A stretch of 64,000 bases of DNA from Brienomyrus brachyistius (GCF_023856365.1 NC_064544.1:22420399-22484398); one strand, 5' to 3'; shown: positions 44,832 through 47,909, numbered from the stretch's first letter. A program made the numbers and translations. Notes: generated from the sequence alone by a model not told the origin.

Positions 44832-45746
44832 TATTTTTGCTACAGAGATCACATGACAGTCACAAGACTGAGGCGTCATCATCCACTGATCCCCAAGAAC
44901 TGAAGGCAGAAGAGGTAAAACAAAGGACTCTGTGATTCTCAGAGATAATGTAATGGAACCTCCCTGGGTCATTAGGTGCTGATATAGCTGCAGTGTGATT
45001 CGGAAGTAGGAAGTTGGCTTCTTACCAACAGTCTCCATGCAAAGGCATTGTGAATATTTTAAAAGTCTGAATTCTTAAATAGCTTCTATAGATGTTGGTT
45101 TGTAGATTGCTGGTAATTCCAACATTTCATTAATATTCGGTTACATGAAAACAAAGTAATGTAAACTGAAAGGTAAATATTACTTCATGGTCGCTGCACT
45201 GTGTTTGGTGAAACCTAGTAATATGAAATATTTAAGTGAATATTGTCGCTTCTGTAGGGATCACATGACAATGAGGAGACTGAAGCATTGTCCCCCCCTG
45301 ATCACAATGGACCAAACACAGAGGAGGTAAACAGAGGAACAAGAACTCTGTGATTCTCAGGGTTCCTGTCATTTACTCTACTTTGGATCCAAGGACACTG
45401 TTACCTGTCAGTTTTTACAATGCATTTCAAAAGAATAAGGAAGTTAGCTTCTTAATGAAAGTCTGTATGCACGAGAGTTTGAGTATTTCATTCATACTAT
45501 AATGTTTGAGATGTCAACCTTTTAAATATTTGGTCCCATTAAACTAAGTCCCATAACCTGGTAGGTATAGTAAACAAAATTATGTGGTGGCTACGTTACT
45601 TGTTTGATGAAAAAAGCATATAAAATGTGTCAACTAACACACTTTTGCAGGGATCACATGACAATCAGGCATCATCAATCAGGCATGATCACAATGAACC
45701 AAACCCAGAGGATGTATTACTGGGGGAGAAGAACACAGAAGCCTGA
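2137..45746 (+). CDS. Gene A: two-V-domain Ig receptor with about 14 membrane segments (23 exons)
   Basis: Splice signals and phases join 23 exons (listed separately) into one open frame of 2463 nt, 820 residues. Order: signal peptide (1-20), V-type Ig domain 1 (21-135), V-type Ig domain 2 (136-253), stem (254-266), 14 membrane exons (267-718), charged cytoplasmic tail (719-820). Exons 1-17 end in phase 1, so most membrane exons could be skipped without loss of frame. Both Ig domains keep the paired cysteines, the tryptophan and a D-x-G-(E)-(Y/F)-x-C motif; N-F-S and N-V-T glycosylation sites are present. The Ig part is of butyrophilin/MOG/B7/Skint type. Skint proteins are known to have three membrane helices; this gene has about 14. 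Its function is unknown: a plasma-membrane immune ligand or receptor, or by its helix number a transporter-like or channel-like body carrying an Ig head, are inferences. Introns hold most of the mobile DNA of the window. Confidence 0.85.
2422..2766 (+). CDS. Gene A exon 2: V-type Ig domain 1
   Basis: The exon is 345 nt, phase 1 to 1. Key residues in order are LLPC (B-strand Cys), VDWRR (core Trp), RPESQ, KGNFSLLLEGVRTADAGEYK followed by the F-strand Cys, and a closing V-D-I-R-E-V. NFS is a glycosylation site. The acceptor is TAGCAG, a tandem NAGNAG that could add one residue. The donor is TAG|GCAAGT, a GC-type site; the nearby GT at 2763 would break the phase-1 pattern. If the donor is not used, translation stops two codons later (GK-stop), giving a secreted V domain. 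Confidence 0.88.
2787..3620. other. Gene A intron 2, 5' part: nothing recognised
   Basis: This is non-coding sequence after the exon 2 donor. Short frames are present, but they lack splice signals or family motifs. Confidence 0.4.
3625..5164. repeat. Pair of 160-bp inverted repeats enclosing a LINE fragment
   Basis: Positions 3625-3784 and 5004-5164 match as reverse complements over about 160 bp with scattered mismatches; both contain the CGAGGCCTACCTTCAG core. They could be long terminal inverted repeats of a dead DNA transposon, or two opposed copies of one short repeat. I find no transposase between them, only LINE endonuclease sequence. Confidence 0.7.
4268..4722 (+). mobile_element. LINE apurinic-type endonuclease fragment
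   Basis: Conceptual translation gives V-M-G-D-F-N-V-T followed by D-R-A-G-Y-E-D, the G-D-F-N motif of LINE APE-type endonucleases, then shifts frame. It is a short dead fragment inside gene A intron 2. Confidence 0.6.
5275..5395. repeat. AT-rich degenerate tandem repeat
   Basis: TTAAATGATTATGTAAAT-like words recur imperfectly across about 120 bp. It is low-complexity intron sequence. Confidence 0.5.
5580..6075 (-). mobile_element. LINE/SINE 3' tail, reverse orientation
   Basis: The start is an ATAGATGGATGG microsatellite followed by ACTTTATTAATCCCCAGAAG. That is the reverse complement of the AATAAAGT(ATCC)n tail found on fish LINE-type retroelements. The remainder is degraded and I cannot assign a clade. 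Confidence 0.5.
6676..7029 (+). CDS. Gene A exon 3: V-type Ig domain 2
   Basis: The exon is 354 nt, phase 1 to 1, with TTCCAG acceptor and GTGAGT donor. Motifs are AHAGEDVTLSC (B-strand Cys), VKWIK (core Trp), RPESQ, GRAEFFTEEIPKGNFSMKL and a final D-K-G-E-F-R-C. NVT and NFS are glycosylation sites. Its likeness to domain 1 (RPESQ, GRA-FF, E-I-x-K-G-N-F-S, V-R-T-x-D) points to internal duplication. The gene B counterpart differs at only three bases. Confidence 0.9.
7207..7234. repeat. (ATGA)n microsatellite before the stem exon
   Basis: A short ATGA/TGAA run of about six units sits about 9 bp upstream of the exon 4 acceptor. The gene B copy is shorter, and its neighbouring acceptor has been lost. 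Confidence 0.8.
7244..7282 (+). CDS. Gene A exon 4: 13-residue stem
   Basis: A 39-nt exon, phase 1 to 1, lies between TTTCAG and GTATTT. It encodes a Ser-rich stretch, GFSFSAVSSSIIT, linking V2 to the first membrane helix. The corresponding acceptor is deleted in gene B. Confidence 0.7.
7694..7795 (+). CDS. Gene A exon 5: membrane segment 1
   Basis: The exon is 102 nt, phase 1 to 1, between ATTTTAG and GTAAGT. It encodes a strongly hydrophobic helix (WLILGLCIAVTPVVLLTGAL) followed by the positive cluster RYLRR, which favours a cytoplasmic C-side. It is conserved in gene B at 59696-59797 with four base differences. Confidence 0.88.
8279..8374 (+). CDS. Gene A exon 6: membrane segment 2
   Basis: The exon is 96 nt, phase 1 to 1, between CCATAG and GTGAGC. 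It has a polar start (DKSKQALLSHCSH) and then a moderately hydrophobic helix (VTVPPIMVSAAFILWGV). Confidence 0.82.
9005..9190 (+). repeat. tRNA-like SINE
   Basis: A poly-G tract is followed by GTGGCTCAGTGGGTTAGGA (box A-like), GGTTCAAATC (box B-like) and the AGCAAGGACCTGAACCCCTA block typical of fish SINEs. It lies just before exon 7. Confidence 0.65.
9211..9303 (+). CDS. Gene A exon 7: membrane segment 3
   Basis: The exon is 93 nt, phase 1 to 1, between TTCCCAG and GTATGT. It encodes STEEAVTCPAISL and then a helix rich in Leu and Met (MNILLLFLMAPY). Confidence 0.82.
9430..11578 (+). mobile_element. Decayed LINE of the restriction-like-endonuclease type
   Basis: Broken frames give K-P-F-K-F-M-K-D-L-L, Q-E-E-R-D-Q-H-L, L-G-E-C, V-Q-F-D-M-S-D-L-Q-L-K-E-V (9690-9930), an RT-like Y-I-D-T-S-G-Q-K-G-G-I (10190-10240), and a C-terminal part with L-Q-H-I-L-R-C-C-P-K-A-L-S-E-G (11165-11215) and G-F-A-A-R-Y-L (11420-11450). 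The late CCHC-like segment and downstream domain resemble fish R2/NeSL-like LINEs, from memory of that family. The middle is lost, and a piggyBac-type MITE lies in the gap. Confidence 0.6.
10631..10707. mobile_element. 77-bp palindromic piggyBac-type MITE
   Basis: The sequence starts CCCTAGGATGCA and ends TGCATCCTAGGG, and TTAA flanks it on both sides (10627-10630 and 10708-10711). The halves are inverted copies with few mismatches, with AAGTGGGTCATTTTTGACCC at the centre of the right half. TTAA duplication and C-C-C/G-G-G ends are hallmarks of piggyBac. Confidence 0.85.
12130..12201 (+). CDS. Gene A exon 8: membrane segment 4
   Basis: The exon is 72 nt (24 codons), phase 1 to 1, between TTTTGCAG and GTAAGT. 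Almost the whole exon is one helix (ILLNTLTAAFPIVMVCVLTG). It is the shortest of the membrane exons. Confidence 0.82.
12455..12620 (+). repeat. SINE-like repeat, degraded
   Basis: It has a CCTTAGCATGATGGGTAAGA-type head, a CCCAGCCCAGGTCCGGGGT middle and CTTAACCTGAACTGCTCC near the end. It resembles the other tRNA-like SINEs in the window but is strongly diverged. Confidence 0.45.
13577..14359 (+). mobile_element. Solo LTR of a second, long-LTR family (783 bp)
   Basis: The block starts TGTCAGGGTCAGC and ends CCTGACA. Flanks are AAAGA and AAGGA, an imperfect 5-bp duplication. AATAAATCCCC at about 14256 is a polyadenylation-signal region. It matches 40468-41210 in reverse and a fragment at 38464-38600. 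It interrupts the L2-like LINE and so is younger than it. Confidence 0.82.
14624..15203 (-). mobile_element. Unclassified insertion, possible solo LTR
   Basis: This 580-bp segment splits the LINE coding sequence. Read on the minus strand it begins TGACAATATTG, ends CCTCTCA and has an AATAAATG signal, so an LTR is possible. I could not find a matching target duplication. Confidence 0.35.
15925..16038 (+). CDS. Gene A exon 9: membrane segment 5
   Basis: The exon is 114 nt, phase 1 to 1, between ATTTCAG and GTGAGT. A polar lead with AKYSPTPAEKATFRG precedes a very hydrophobic helix (GGIIFIFIFFVIF). The K-Y-S motif recurs in exons 10 and 11. Confidence 0.85.
16199..16860 (+). repeat. SINE with an internal 60-bp minisatellite (about 7 copies)
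   Basis: A SINE head (GGGGCAGCACAGTGGCTCAG, 16200-16219) leads into a 60-bp unit repeated from about 16257 to 16680, each copy holding GTTTGAGTCCCCC/GAGCCCCCC and TGCATGTGCTCCCCATGTCA. The SINE tail follows to about 16860. Because 60 is a multiple of three, every frame without a stop appears open; none is a gene. Confidence 0.85.
17159..17278 (+). CDS. Gene A exon 10: membrane segment 6
   Basis: The exon is 120 nt, phase 1 to 1, between TTTCAG and GTAAGT. A charged lead (WTKYSKDREKRDK) precedes the helix ILAIIAGITGVTFLVIMASS. The many Lys and Arg before the helix suggest a cytoplasmic loop on that side. Confidence 0.85.
17402..17715 (+). mobile_element. Tc1/mariner-like transposon 5' fragment
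   Basis: The CACTCACTGGCGACTTTATTAG terminal block is followed by a frame with M-G-K-K-A-D-L-Y-D-F-E-H-G-M-V and E-T-A-D-L-L-G-F-S-R-T-T-I. That resembles the helix-turn-helix N-terminus of a Tc1-like transposase. The frame is soon lost, and the catalytic domain is not seen here. Confidence 0.65.
17781..17868. repeat. 19-bp tandem repeat, about 4.6 copies
   Basis: CTGGCAGAGTGATAATAGG is repeated almost exactly. It follows the transposon fragment and is a young local expansion. Confidence 0.9.
17870..20015. other. Gene A intron 10: unresolved repeat remnants
   Basis: No host exon was found. The stretch around 18000-18830 and two similar blocks at about 19490-19640 and 19640-19760 (a recurring ACATC...CCTCTACTGGT word) look like decayed repeats that I cannot classify. 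Confidence 0.4.
20522..21110 (+). repeat. SINE split by an LTR insertion
   Basis: The SINE head (ACCAGGTGGTGCAGTAGTTA and CGCTGTTGTCTCACACCTC) ends at CCAGG 20574. It resumes at CCAGGGTTTGAGTC (21017) with GTGTGGAGTTTGCATGTTCT. The break is exactly the LTR insertion. Confidence 0.75.
20575..21016 (-). mobile_element. Solo LTR inside the SINE, TSD CCAGG
   Basis: 442 bp begin TGTACC and end GTGACA, with CCAGG on both sides (20570-20574 and 21017-21021). A GGTTTATTAATG stretch gives AATAAA on the minus strand. It lacks the GGGGGCGTGGC box of the main family, so it is a related subfamily or a distinct one. Confidence 0.8.
21908..23740. other. Gene A intron 10, mid part: no exon seen
   Basis: It contains AT-rich sequence, a CTTCAGGATTCCGAGATTTT-type repeat near 22670 and a repeat with a GGCCCAGATCCATGACTCAA word near 23200. 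I recognise neither by family, and I see no exon with proper splice signals. Confidence 0.4.
23746..26216 (-). mobile_element. Full-length non-autonomous LTR retrotransposon, TSD TACAG
   Basis: Two 291-bp LTRs (23746-24036 and 25926-26216) differ at only about three bases, and TACAG flanks the element (23741-23745 and 26217-26221), so the insertion is young. On the minus strand the 3' LTR is preceded by a G-rich polypurine tract (complement of 24037-24050). The single ORF begins 2 bp after the 5' LTR. No protease, reverse transcriptase, RNase H or integrase is encoded. There is no TGG-type tRNA primer site directly after the LTR, which begins GAATGACGGACC. It must be mobilised in trans. Confidence 0.92.
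24139..25923 (-). CDS. Single proline-rich ORF of the LTR element
   Basis: 594 codons run from the ATG at 25923; an upstream in-frame ATG within the LTR would add 23 residues. There is a basic N-terminal cluster (KKKQRRRKK), then an acidic region, then a central conserved segment with YFTLQGLYWRVMGEP and later LERMAEDLRRLIKLRR. A 12-residue Pro/Gln repeat (PAAPGQAPPLQQ) occurs about 4.6 times (DNA 25075-25245). The C-terminal half is low-complexity Pro/Ser/Ala. The central segment recurs in the copies at 36480 and 55600/57190. It is probably a Gag-like structural protein, by position only. I recognise no zinc knuckle or known fold. It is not a host gene, since matched LTRs and a target duplication enclose it. 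Confidence 0.7.
   Translation of the reverse strand: MTDHKKKQRRRKKLPEEPICLGACSLSSPWLPQEEELVLGPDLGPYGLGPCSLARLWAPSEDEEDEPFVFPDPEPLPAEQLPPPKRCDNRPEQLANGGARAVREAIPRVPNFLKGAPEISPAVLADRYFTLQGLYWRVMGEPAPQAPLEGERLAAQLGQDFAAFSPDSPYSDLERMAEDLRRLIKLRRAPASASEQRQPTPSPADPAPVQPPSQPPAQLSPVQLPLPAAPGQAPPLQQPAAPGQAPPLQQPAAPGQAPPLQQPAAPGQAPPLQQPAAPGQAPPQPPVPDRAPVPDRAPEAPPPPAAAPAPVPSPPVTPLPSPWRHRPRPGVIMSVSRKGRGHRRRAGVPPALPPGSPCLACAGARLAPAGPGPPGRLSPAGPSPVPRRPASLPPSVPGRSPGGFPTAAPRSPAGPPPSARRRTSPPAAAPPLALPSPWPLPTPSSPSLVLPPAPSLAPPWVPRPVSSAPPWSPLAPASRPSAAPPAAARRPLGLPRAPLGSPAFSPFSPAPVPPVFVPPPASVPLSSVLGPFVLPHSAPGFPSFPPVTPAPFVPPVPSVSPFLICLSAFPVLCRVLSWLLPLCQFCLSVLFPVP
26314..27967 (+). mobile_element. hAT-Charlie-type transposon with internal deletion
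   Basis: The termini are CAGGGGTCCCCAAACTACGG and AAAGTTTGGGGACCCTTG. The flanks GTGTAGAA and ATCTAGAA fit the nTnTAGAn 8-bp target of this group. It carries three transposase fragments in different frames, listed separately. The middle of the transposase is missing, so the copy is dead. Confidence 0.85.
26595..27685 (+). pseudogene. hAT transposase remnants (BED finger to C-terminal dimerisation part)
   Basis: 26595-26825 encodes a start like MVKRSGKRKVYSECRIFNQK with C-L-I-C and H-R-H-Y-E-T-R-H, a BED-type zinc finger as in GTF2IRD2/ZBED/EPM2AIP1-like proteins. 27055-27474 holds FALALDESNDVQDTAQLLIF, the first catalytic Asp region (D-E-S). 27476-27685 holds ITYICEQTFSCMK, the hAT C-terminal signature. 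Frame changes, stops and the missing central region show decay. Confidence 0.8.
28130..28250 (+). repeat. SINE 3' end with (GGAT)n tail
   Basis: TGTGATGGACTGACACCCCA and a TGGATGGATGGATGGAT tail are typical of the 3' half of fish tRNA-like SINEs. The 5' part is absent. Confidence 0.65.
28505..28612 (+). CDS. Gene A exon 11: membrane segment 7
   Basis: The exon is 108 nt, phase 1 to 1, between a poly-T tract with TTTTAG and GTAAGT. AKYSALAWKEQLATF precedes the helix STLLMLPVIMVLFP. The lead closely resembles exon 9 (A-K-Y-S), suggesting exon duplication. It follows an intron of about 11 kb. Confidence 0.82.
28716..28978 (-). mobile_element. Solo LTR of the TGT...ACA family, TSD TTTAT
   Basis: 263 bp, starting TGTCATG and ending CATGAAA (one base off the usual ACA). 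TTTAT lies on both sides (28711-28715 and 28979-28983). It contains GGGGGCGTGGCACAC and GATTTAC...GTCAGTGACGGGAC blocks matching the other copies. It begins about 100 bp after exon 11. Confidence 0.85.
29268..29360 (+). CDS. Gene A exon 12: basic loop and membrane segment 8
   Basis: The exon is 93 nt, phase 1 to 1, between TTTCAG and GTAAGT. It encodes GLGLFRIIRSRRLGRTGRLR, a very basic loop, then DIFVIMGYFL. The hydrophobic stretch is short, so this may be a re-entrant or partial helix and the total helix count may be 13 or 14. Confidence 0.8.
29465..29565 (+). repeat. SINE fragment
   Basis: GGGGGTTCGAGTCCCACCTC followed by GTGTGGAGTTTGTAGGTTCT is the central part of the tRNA-like SINE. Confidence 0.6.
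29994..30074 (+). CDS. Gene A exon 13: membrane segment 9
   Basis: The exon is 81 nt, phase 1 to 1, between CTTACAG and GTGAGT. It encodes DPVLFNMLFLVIYSQLFAWV and then NNTFKL. The NNT is a possible glycosylation site if that loop is external. Confidence 0.82.
   Translation: MILYCLTCCSLLFIPNCLPGLITHLN
30170..30547 (-). mobile_element. Candidate solo LTR
   Basis: The segment starts TGTCACTACTGGG and lies between two CAGTG pentamers (30165-30169 and 30548-30552). It has a GGTTTAATAAGG stretch. The right end reads GATA rather than ACA, so the boundary is uncertain. Confidence 0.4.
30553..31845. other. Gene A intron 13: unclassified repeats
   Basis: There is a SINE-like tail at about 30650-30685 (GGGAGATGGATGGATAAA). 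A possible LTR-like block lies near 30890-31440. I see no exon. Confidence 0.35.
31848..33346 (+). mobile_element. Ty3/gypsy pol remnant (protease, RT, start of RNase H)
   Basis: 32060-32110 encodes LLNTGSEVTRI, the aspartic protease site with Asp changed to Asn. 32640-33050 holds RT motifs: KDGSICFC, LNQVICKNAYPLP, FSTLDLNAGYFQV, PFGLCNAPATFQRL and a Y-L-G-D where Y-x-D-D is normal. 33146-33346 has the SYYCHFVLGFAQISKPLHAL connection segment. Stops, frameshifts and altered active sites show it is dead. No LTRs or integrase are seen. Confidence 0.85.
33700..34235 (-). mobile_element. Tc1-like transposase fragment, reverse
   Basis: The minus strand encodes W-T-L-E-Q-W-R-R-V-L-W-S-D-E-S-R-F-S-V, the second-Asp region of Tc1 transposases, preceded by M-T-K-A-A-A-S-K-S-Y. 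An upstream part lies in a different frame (to about 34230). The copy is degraded. Confidence 0.8.
34853..35162 (+). repeat. Complete tRNA-like SINE, TSD ACTATTTA
   Basis: 310 bp with box A-like GTGGTGCAGTGGTTAGCACT, box B-like GGGTTCGAGTC, a body with ACATGCTGAGGCTAATTGGA and a (GGAT)n tail. The flanks ACTATTTA at 34845-34852 and 35163-35170 are identical. This is the reference copy for the truncated SINEs elsewhere in the window. Confidence 0.88.
35460..38095 (+). mobile_element. APE-type LINE remnant with a foreign insert
   Basis: 35600-35937 encodes endonuclease parts (TWNITS-like segment, V-V-G-L-T-S-T-H-S, V-I-C-T-Y-A-P-N). 36525-36830 carries the linker VKPKKETYQELLAW and A-W-E-E-F-G-E-A-M-E. 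37317-37800 has the RT core with VDDVVLLASSAGDLQHALGR and V-L-T-L-T-Y-G-Y-E-L. 37950-38095 holds the C-terminus and a GGATGGAT tail. Several frameshifts are present. A piece of the window's LTR element interrupts it at about 35937-36525. Confidence 0.8.
35937..36525 (+). mobile_element. LTR-less internal piece of the proline-rich-ORF retroelement inside the LINE
   Basis: It begins with about 40 bp resembling an LTR 3' end (…CACGACA), directly followed by GAATGAC as in both other copies. Frames hold VIYLLTQSEVKKDPAAGALL, L-R-G-G-V-A-E-A-M-I, L-D-C-G-L-P and later KFFALQGLYWRVMEDP. The N-terminal part matches 57640-57850 (minus), and the last part matches 25500 (minus). No full LTR is present on either side, which is unusual. 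Confidence 0.72.
38328..38463. repeat. Two-copy tandem repeat of about 68 bp
   Basis: GATGTTACATTTTATATTCA...ACTAGTGTGGATAATTATA is followed by a near copy with ATATCCATAATAATGATAGG. It is a local duplication. Confidence 0.8.
38464..38605 (+). mobile_element. 5' fragment of the long-LTR family
   Basis: It begins TGTCAGGGTCAGC and contains CCCCGTTTGGCCAGCAGG and TGTTGTTAGTCTTT, aligning with the first part of 13577-14359. It ends about 65 bp before exon 14. Confidence 0.75.
38671..38775 (+). CDS. Gene A exon 14: membrane segment 10
   Basis: The exon is 105 nt, phase 1 to 1, between TTTTCAG and GTAAGT. The helix TIPITVAALAICVCIII is followed by a charged loop (KDYLLYHEEKRLEGFY). Confidence 0.85.
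38945..39345 (+). mobile_element. Tc1/mariner transposase C-terminal fragment
   Basis: Frames read Q-D-D-N-A-P-I-H-T-A-K-H-I-Q-E-R-F and W-P-P-S-H-Q-I, the second catalytic Asp block and the W-P-(x)-S-P-D-L-N-P region of Tc1/mariner transposases. A following block has CCTAATAAGGGAACTCCTTA. Stops interrupt it. Confidence 0.75.
39512..39604 (+). CDS. Gene A exon 15: membrane segment 11
   Basis: The exon is 93 nt, phase 1 to 1, between TTTTCAG and GTAAGG. It is strongly hydrophobic: KILLGIFFMFHLIISFLYLS, then VILENDK. Confidence 0.87.
40012..40101 (+). CDS. Gene A exon 16: membrane segment 12
   Basis: The exon is 90 nt, phase 1 to 1, between ACTACAG and GTTTGT (a weaker donor). The basic start GRPVK is followed by the helix FVFVYILSVTTLFVFW and then ERGHLL. 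Confidence 0.82.
40293..42170 (+). mobile_element. Tc1-like transposon broken by a retroelement tail and an LTR
   Basis: The left end lies near TACAGTGCTGTGACAAAGTA. 41455-42150 encodes transposase fragments (W-E-N-V-L-W-A-D-E-S and G-S-V-M-L-W-G-G-F-A-A-A). Between them a tail ending in CTTGACTTGAC has inserted (short ACATCA repeats flank it), and within that tail the LTR at 40468-41210 has inserted. Frames are broken. Confidence 0.65.
40468..41210 (-). mobile_element. Solo LTR of the long-LTR family, TSD CTTAG
   Basis: 743 bp, starting TGTCACGAAACG and ending GACCCTGACA, with CTTAG on both sides (40463-40467 and 41211-41215). It is the reverse of 13577-14359. GGGGTTTATTAAC gives AATAAA on the minus strand. 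Confidence 0.9.
42266..42358 (+). CDS. Gene A exon 17: membrane segment 13
   Basis: The exon is 93 nt, phase 1 to 1, between TTTCAG and GTAAAT. The basic lead AKPRKY precedes VYFSGAFGVPLVNSVSLAVV, then LILKA. Confidence 0.85.
42543..42638 (+). CDS. Gene A exon 18: membrane segment 14
   Basis: The exon is 96 nt, phase 1 to 1, between ATTTCAG and GTAAGT. DTGKQSLDLR precedes the helix LIVLISGSVFLFSWFVMQVS. It is the last membrane exon; the next exon is charged. Confidence 0.85.
43042..43060 (+). CDS. Gene A exon 19: 19-nt microexon
   Basis: It lies between AATTACAG and GTAAGT and encodes WLDKKE plus two bases. It is the only exon that shifts the phase (1 to 2), and exon 20 takes phase 2, so the two depend on each other. 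The positive residues after segment 14 suggest the cytoplasmic side. Confidence 0.75.
43130..43895 (-). repeat. Reverse SINE with an internal 63-bp minisatellite (about 9 copies)
   Basis: 43130-43320 is the reverse complement of SINE body sequence. From about 43320 to 43885 a 63-bp unit with CATGTAAACTACACAGAGCC and GTTACCCACTGAGTCAC is repeated about nine times with few changes. The 21-codon period leaves several frames open; they are not genes. Confidence 0.88.
44126..44180 (+). CDS. Gene A exon 20: charged tail
   Basis: The exon is 55 nt, phase 2 to 0, between CCTTAG and GTAGGT. It encodes IKEEMGLIQRRQDTELDQ, which is highly charged and cytoplasmic in character. Confidence 0.8.
44789..44829. 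repeat. (TA)n microsatellite
   Basis: About 19 TA units lie directly upstream of the exon 21 acceptor (16 bp away). Length change here could affect recognition of that exon. Confidence 0.9.
44846..44914 (+). CDS. Gene A exon 21: tail repeat unit 1
   Basis: The exon is 69 nt, phase 0 to 0, between GCTACAG and GTAAAA. It starts RSHDSHKTEASS and ends with E-E. It is related to exons 22 and 23. Confidence 0.78.
45258..45326 (+). CDS. Gene A exon 22: tail repeat unit 2
   Basis: The exon is 69 nt, phase 0 to 0, between TCTGTAG and GTAAAC. It starts GSHDNEETEALSPPDHN and ends T-E-E. It has the same length and layout as exon 21, and similar flanking intron (GACTCTGTGATTCTCAG after each). Confidence 0.8.
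45651..45746 (+). CDS. Gene A exon 23: tail repeat unit 3 and stop
   Basis: The exon is 96 nt, phase 0, after TTTTGCAG. It starts GSHDNQASSIRHDHN and ends EKNTEA with TGA at 45744-45746. It reads past the position where exons 21 and 22 end, because the donor is missing, and so ends the protein. Confidence 0.8.
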   Translation, partial: GSHDNQASSIRHDHNEPNPEDVLLGEKNTEA

Positions 45747-46329
45747 AGGATCTATAGAGTTTAATTTTATGTGTTTTGCCTGCAGTCCCAAGTTTACCAG
45801 GTCCAACTGGATCAACAAGCTACTCGTGTTAGCAGTCATCAGATTATTGATGCTCATTTACAGTTAACTATCTGAAGAGTTGATGGACTTTGCTGGGTAG
45901 CAGATAAGCTTTTCTAAGACAAGTAGATGTTCATCTGCAGAGCAGCACCCTGGGAAGGACCATTATGCTGCATCTATAGTCAGTCACCTGAGGATAAAGT
46001 CAGCTGTGTAGATCAATACAGGGTCCTTCATGTCATCCTGTTTCTTCCAAACTGAACTTTGTATGTTATGCTTTTGTTACAAAGAACTTTTCACCATTTT
46101 ATGTGTTTCAGAATATCTGCTTAACAAAAAAGCTTGATGACTTAATGTGAAGAGACTCTGCTTAGTGAAACAATGTATTTGGAAAGTTACAAGTCAAGTA
46201 AACTGGTTTCAGGACATAATAGAAACCTTCCTGTGTAAATAGTTGTACATCATACTGTATGATTATCTGACTTACCTTTGCAGTGTTGTTTGCAGTATTG
46301 AAATATACAGTGTCATTACCAACATTCTG

Positions 46330-46335
46330 AATAAA
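46330..46335 (+). terminator. Probable gene A polyadenylation signal
   Basis: AATAAA lies 584 bp after the gene A stop codon, followed by GT-rich sequence (CGTGTTCATTTGGAC, GACTGTGTGTC). A second AATAAA is at 46469-46474. The choice between them is not determined by sequence alone. Confidence 0.5.
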
Positions 46336-46479
46336 TACTCACTGCTCACTGGCTTCAGCTCTATCGTGTTCATTTGGACACGTTGTTTAAGCTTGACTGT
46401 GTGTCAATCTAATTCCCCCACTGGCCTTTGGAATCAGCGCCAAGGGCATTTTTCCTGAATTAGAGAAAAATAAAACTTG

Positions 46480-47657
46480 ACACTAAGGTAGCAGCAAAGT
46501 GATTGGATGCATATCACCTGACTTTGCCTTGTGTAACCATAGAAATGGCAGCCTGTCATTCTCTAGGGGTGCAATGATTCTCCAAATCCACAGTTTGGGT
46601 CAGGCCCAGGGATCGGATCATGTGATTTTGTGAGGTTTTTTAAAATATATTTTTAATATACTGGTTGCATTTAATTAATAAAATCTGGGATTTATTAATT
46701 ACCAGCAGTTTGAAACTAAAGAGAAGAGAACTAAAGTGCAGTGAAGAGAAGTAAAGTGGGTACTTTTACCCAATGTTTTAGTTTTGTGATAAATCTCGTG
46801 TCTCACAGTGCGACAGTGGCTCATCACCTTCTCTTTCTGCCTGCACCATGCCTCACTCCCGTAACACCGGAAGAATTCATTATCTTGTTTCTGCTTTGAT
46901 AAACCTGCCTGACAGAGTGTTGAAAAGGAGCAGCTTCATTTCCCAACACGAGTCACCAGCCCGACCTCCTTAGATGGGACAGCCACACTTCGCCCAGGCC
47001 TGCCCAAGTGTTGGGGAATGCAGTACAAACAAGCCCTAGCAAACAAACCTTAATATTAGGGCCCAAGACAGTGTCCTAATGATTCATTACCGTTACTCAT
47101 GAACTTTGGTCCATGCTTTATAAATACTTACTACATAAACAATGTCACTCGTGAATTGTTACAATCATTGACAGCATCTTTCTTTTTCCAGCTATTTGCT
47201 TTTTCTATATGGGAGTGAATAATTTCCCTCAATCTATATCACGCATTGACTGTGAGACGCACGCTTTTCAACCAGAACATGCTCACACACCACACCTTGT
47301 TTTTCTCACGCTAAAAAGTAAGGGATAACCCCCACCAAGGTGCCCGTTATATGGAATTAATGGATGTGGCGCAGGCATATGGAGTGGAGTTTTCCACTGA
47401 CTTCATAACTGTCCAAAGTTATACGGAGTTAGTAGCCACATATCAGCCAATCAGAAAATAGCATTTGTTGTTTCTGGGTAAATTCCAAAATAAATTACAT
47501 GTGATCCCACTGCAAGCACGTTATTACATGGATGCCTGCACAGATGGGGGGCAGACAAGGTGGAAGTGGAAGAGCAATATAATAATAATATGATATTAGT
47601 AACATCTAATATGTCTTATTTTCTCTTATTCTGTCTAATATATTGGGTAATACGAGT
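46480..47657. other. Intergenic DNA, nothing recognised
   Basis: There are no exons with splice support and no repeat family I can name in this stretch between genes A and B. Confidence 0.45.
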
Positions 47658-47662
47658 GTAAT

Positions 47663-47904
47663 TGTCATGACCTGCCTATATGATCTTTTTGTGCGCCACG
47701 CCCCCTTATTAACCACGTGTGCAATCCCGATGGTGATCAGCTGTTTTCTGTCAGTTTGATTTCTCTGGTGTATTTAAGTCACGTCAGAGGCTGTAAACCC
47801 AGGCCTGTCATTGGTGTTTTGATGTTACATGTTCCTGTGTCCTGCATTTGGAGTGATTCCAAATAAACCTTTCAATCCTGATTCCGTGTCCAGCAATCAT
47901 AACA
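47663..47904 (+). mobile_element. Solo LTR of the TGT...ACA family, + orientation, TSD GTAAT
   Basis: 242 bp, from TGTCATGACC to ATAACA, with GTAAT at 47658-47662 and 47905-47909. It contains GCCACGCCCCC, CACGTG, CAGCTG and AATAAACC in that order. Confidence 0.9.
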
Positions 47905-47909
47905 GTAAT

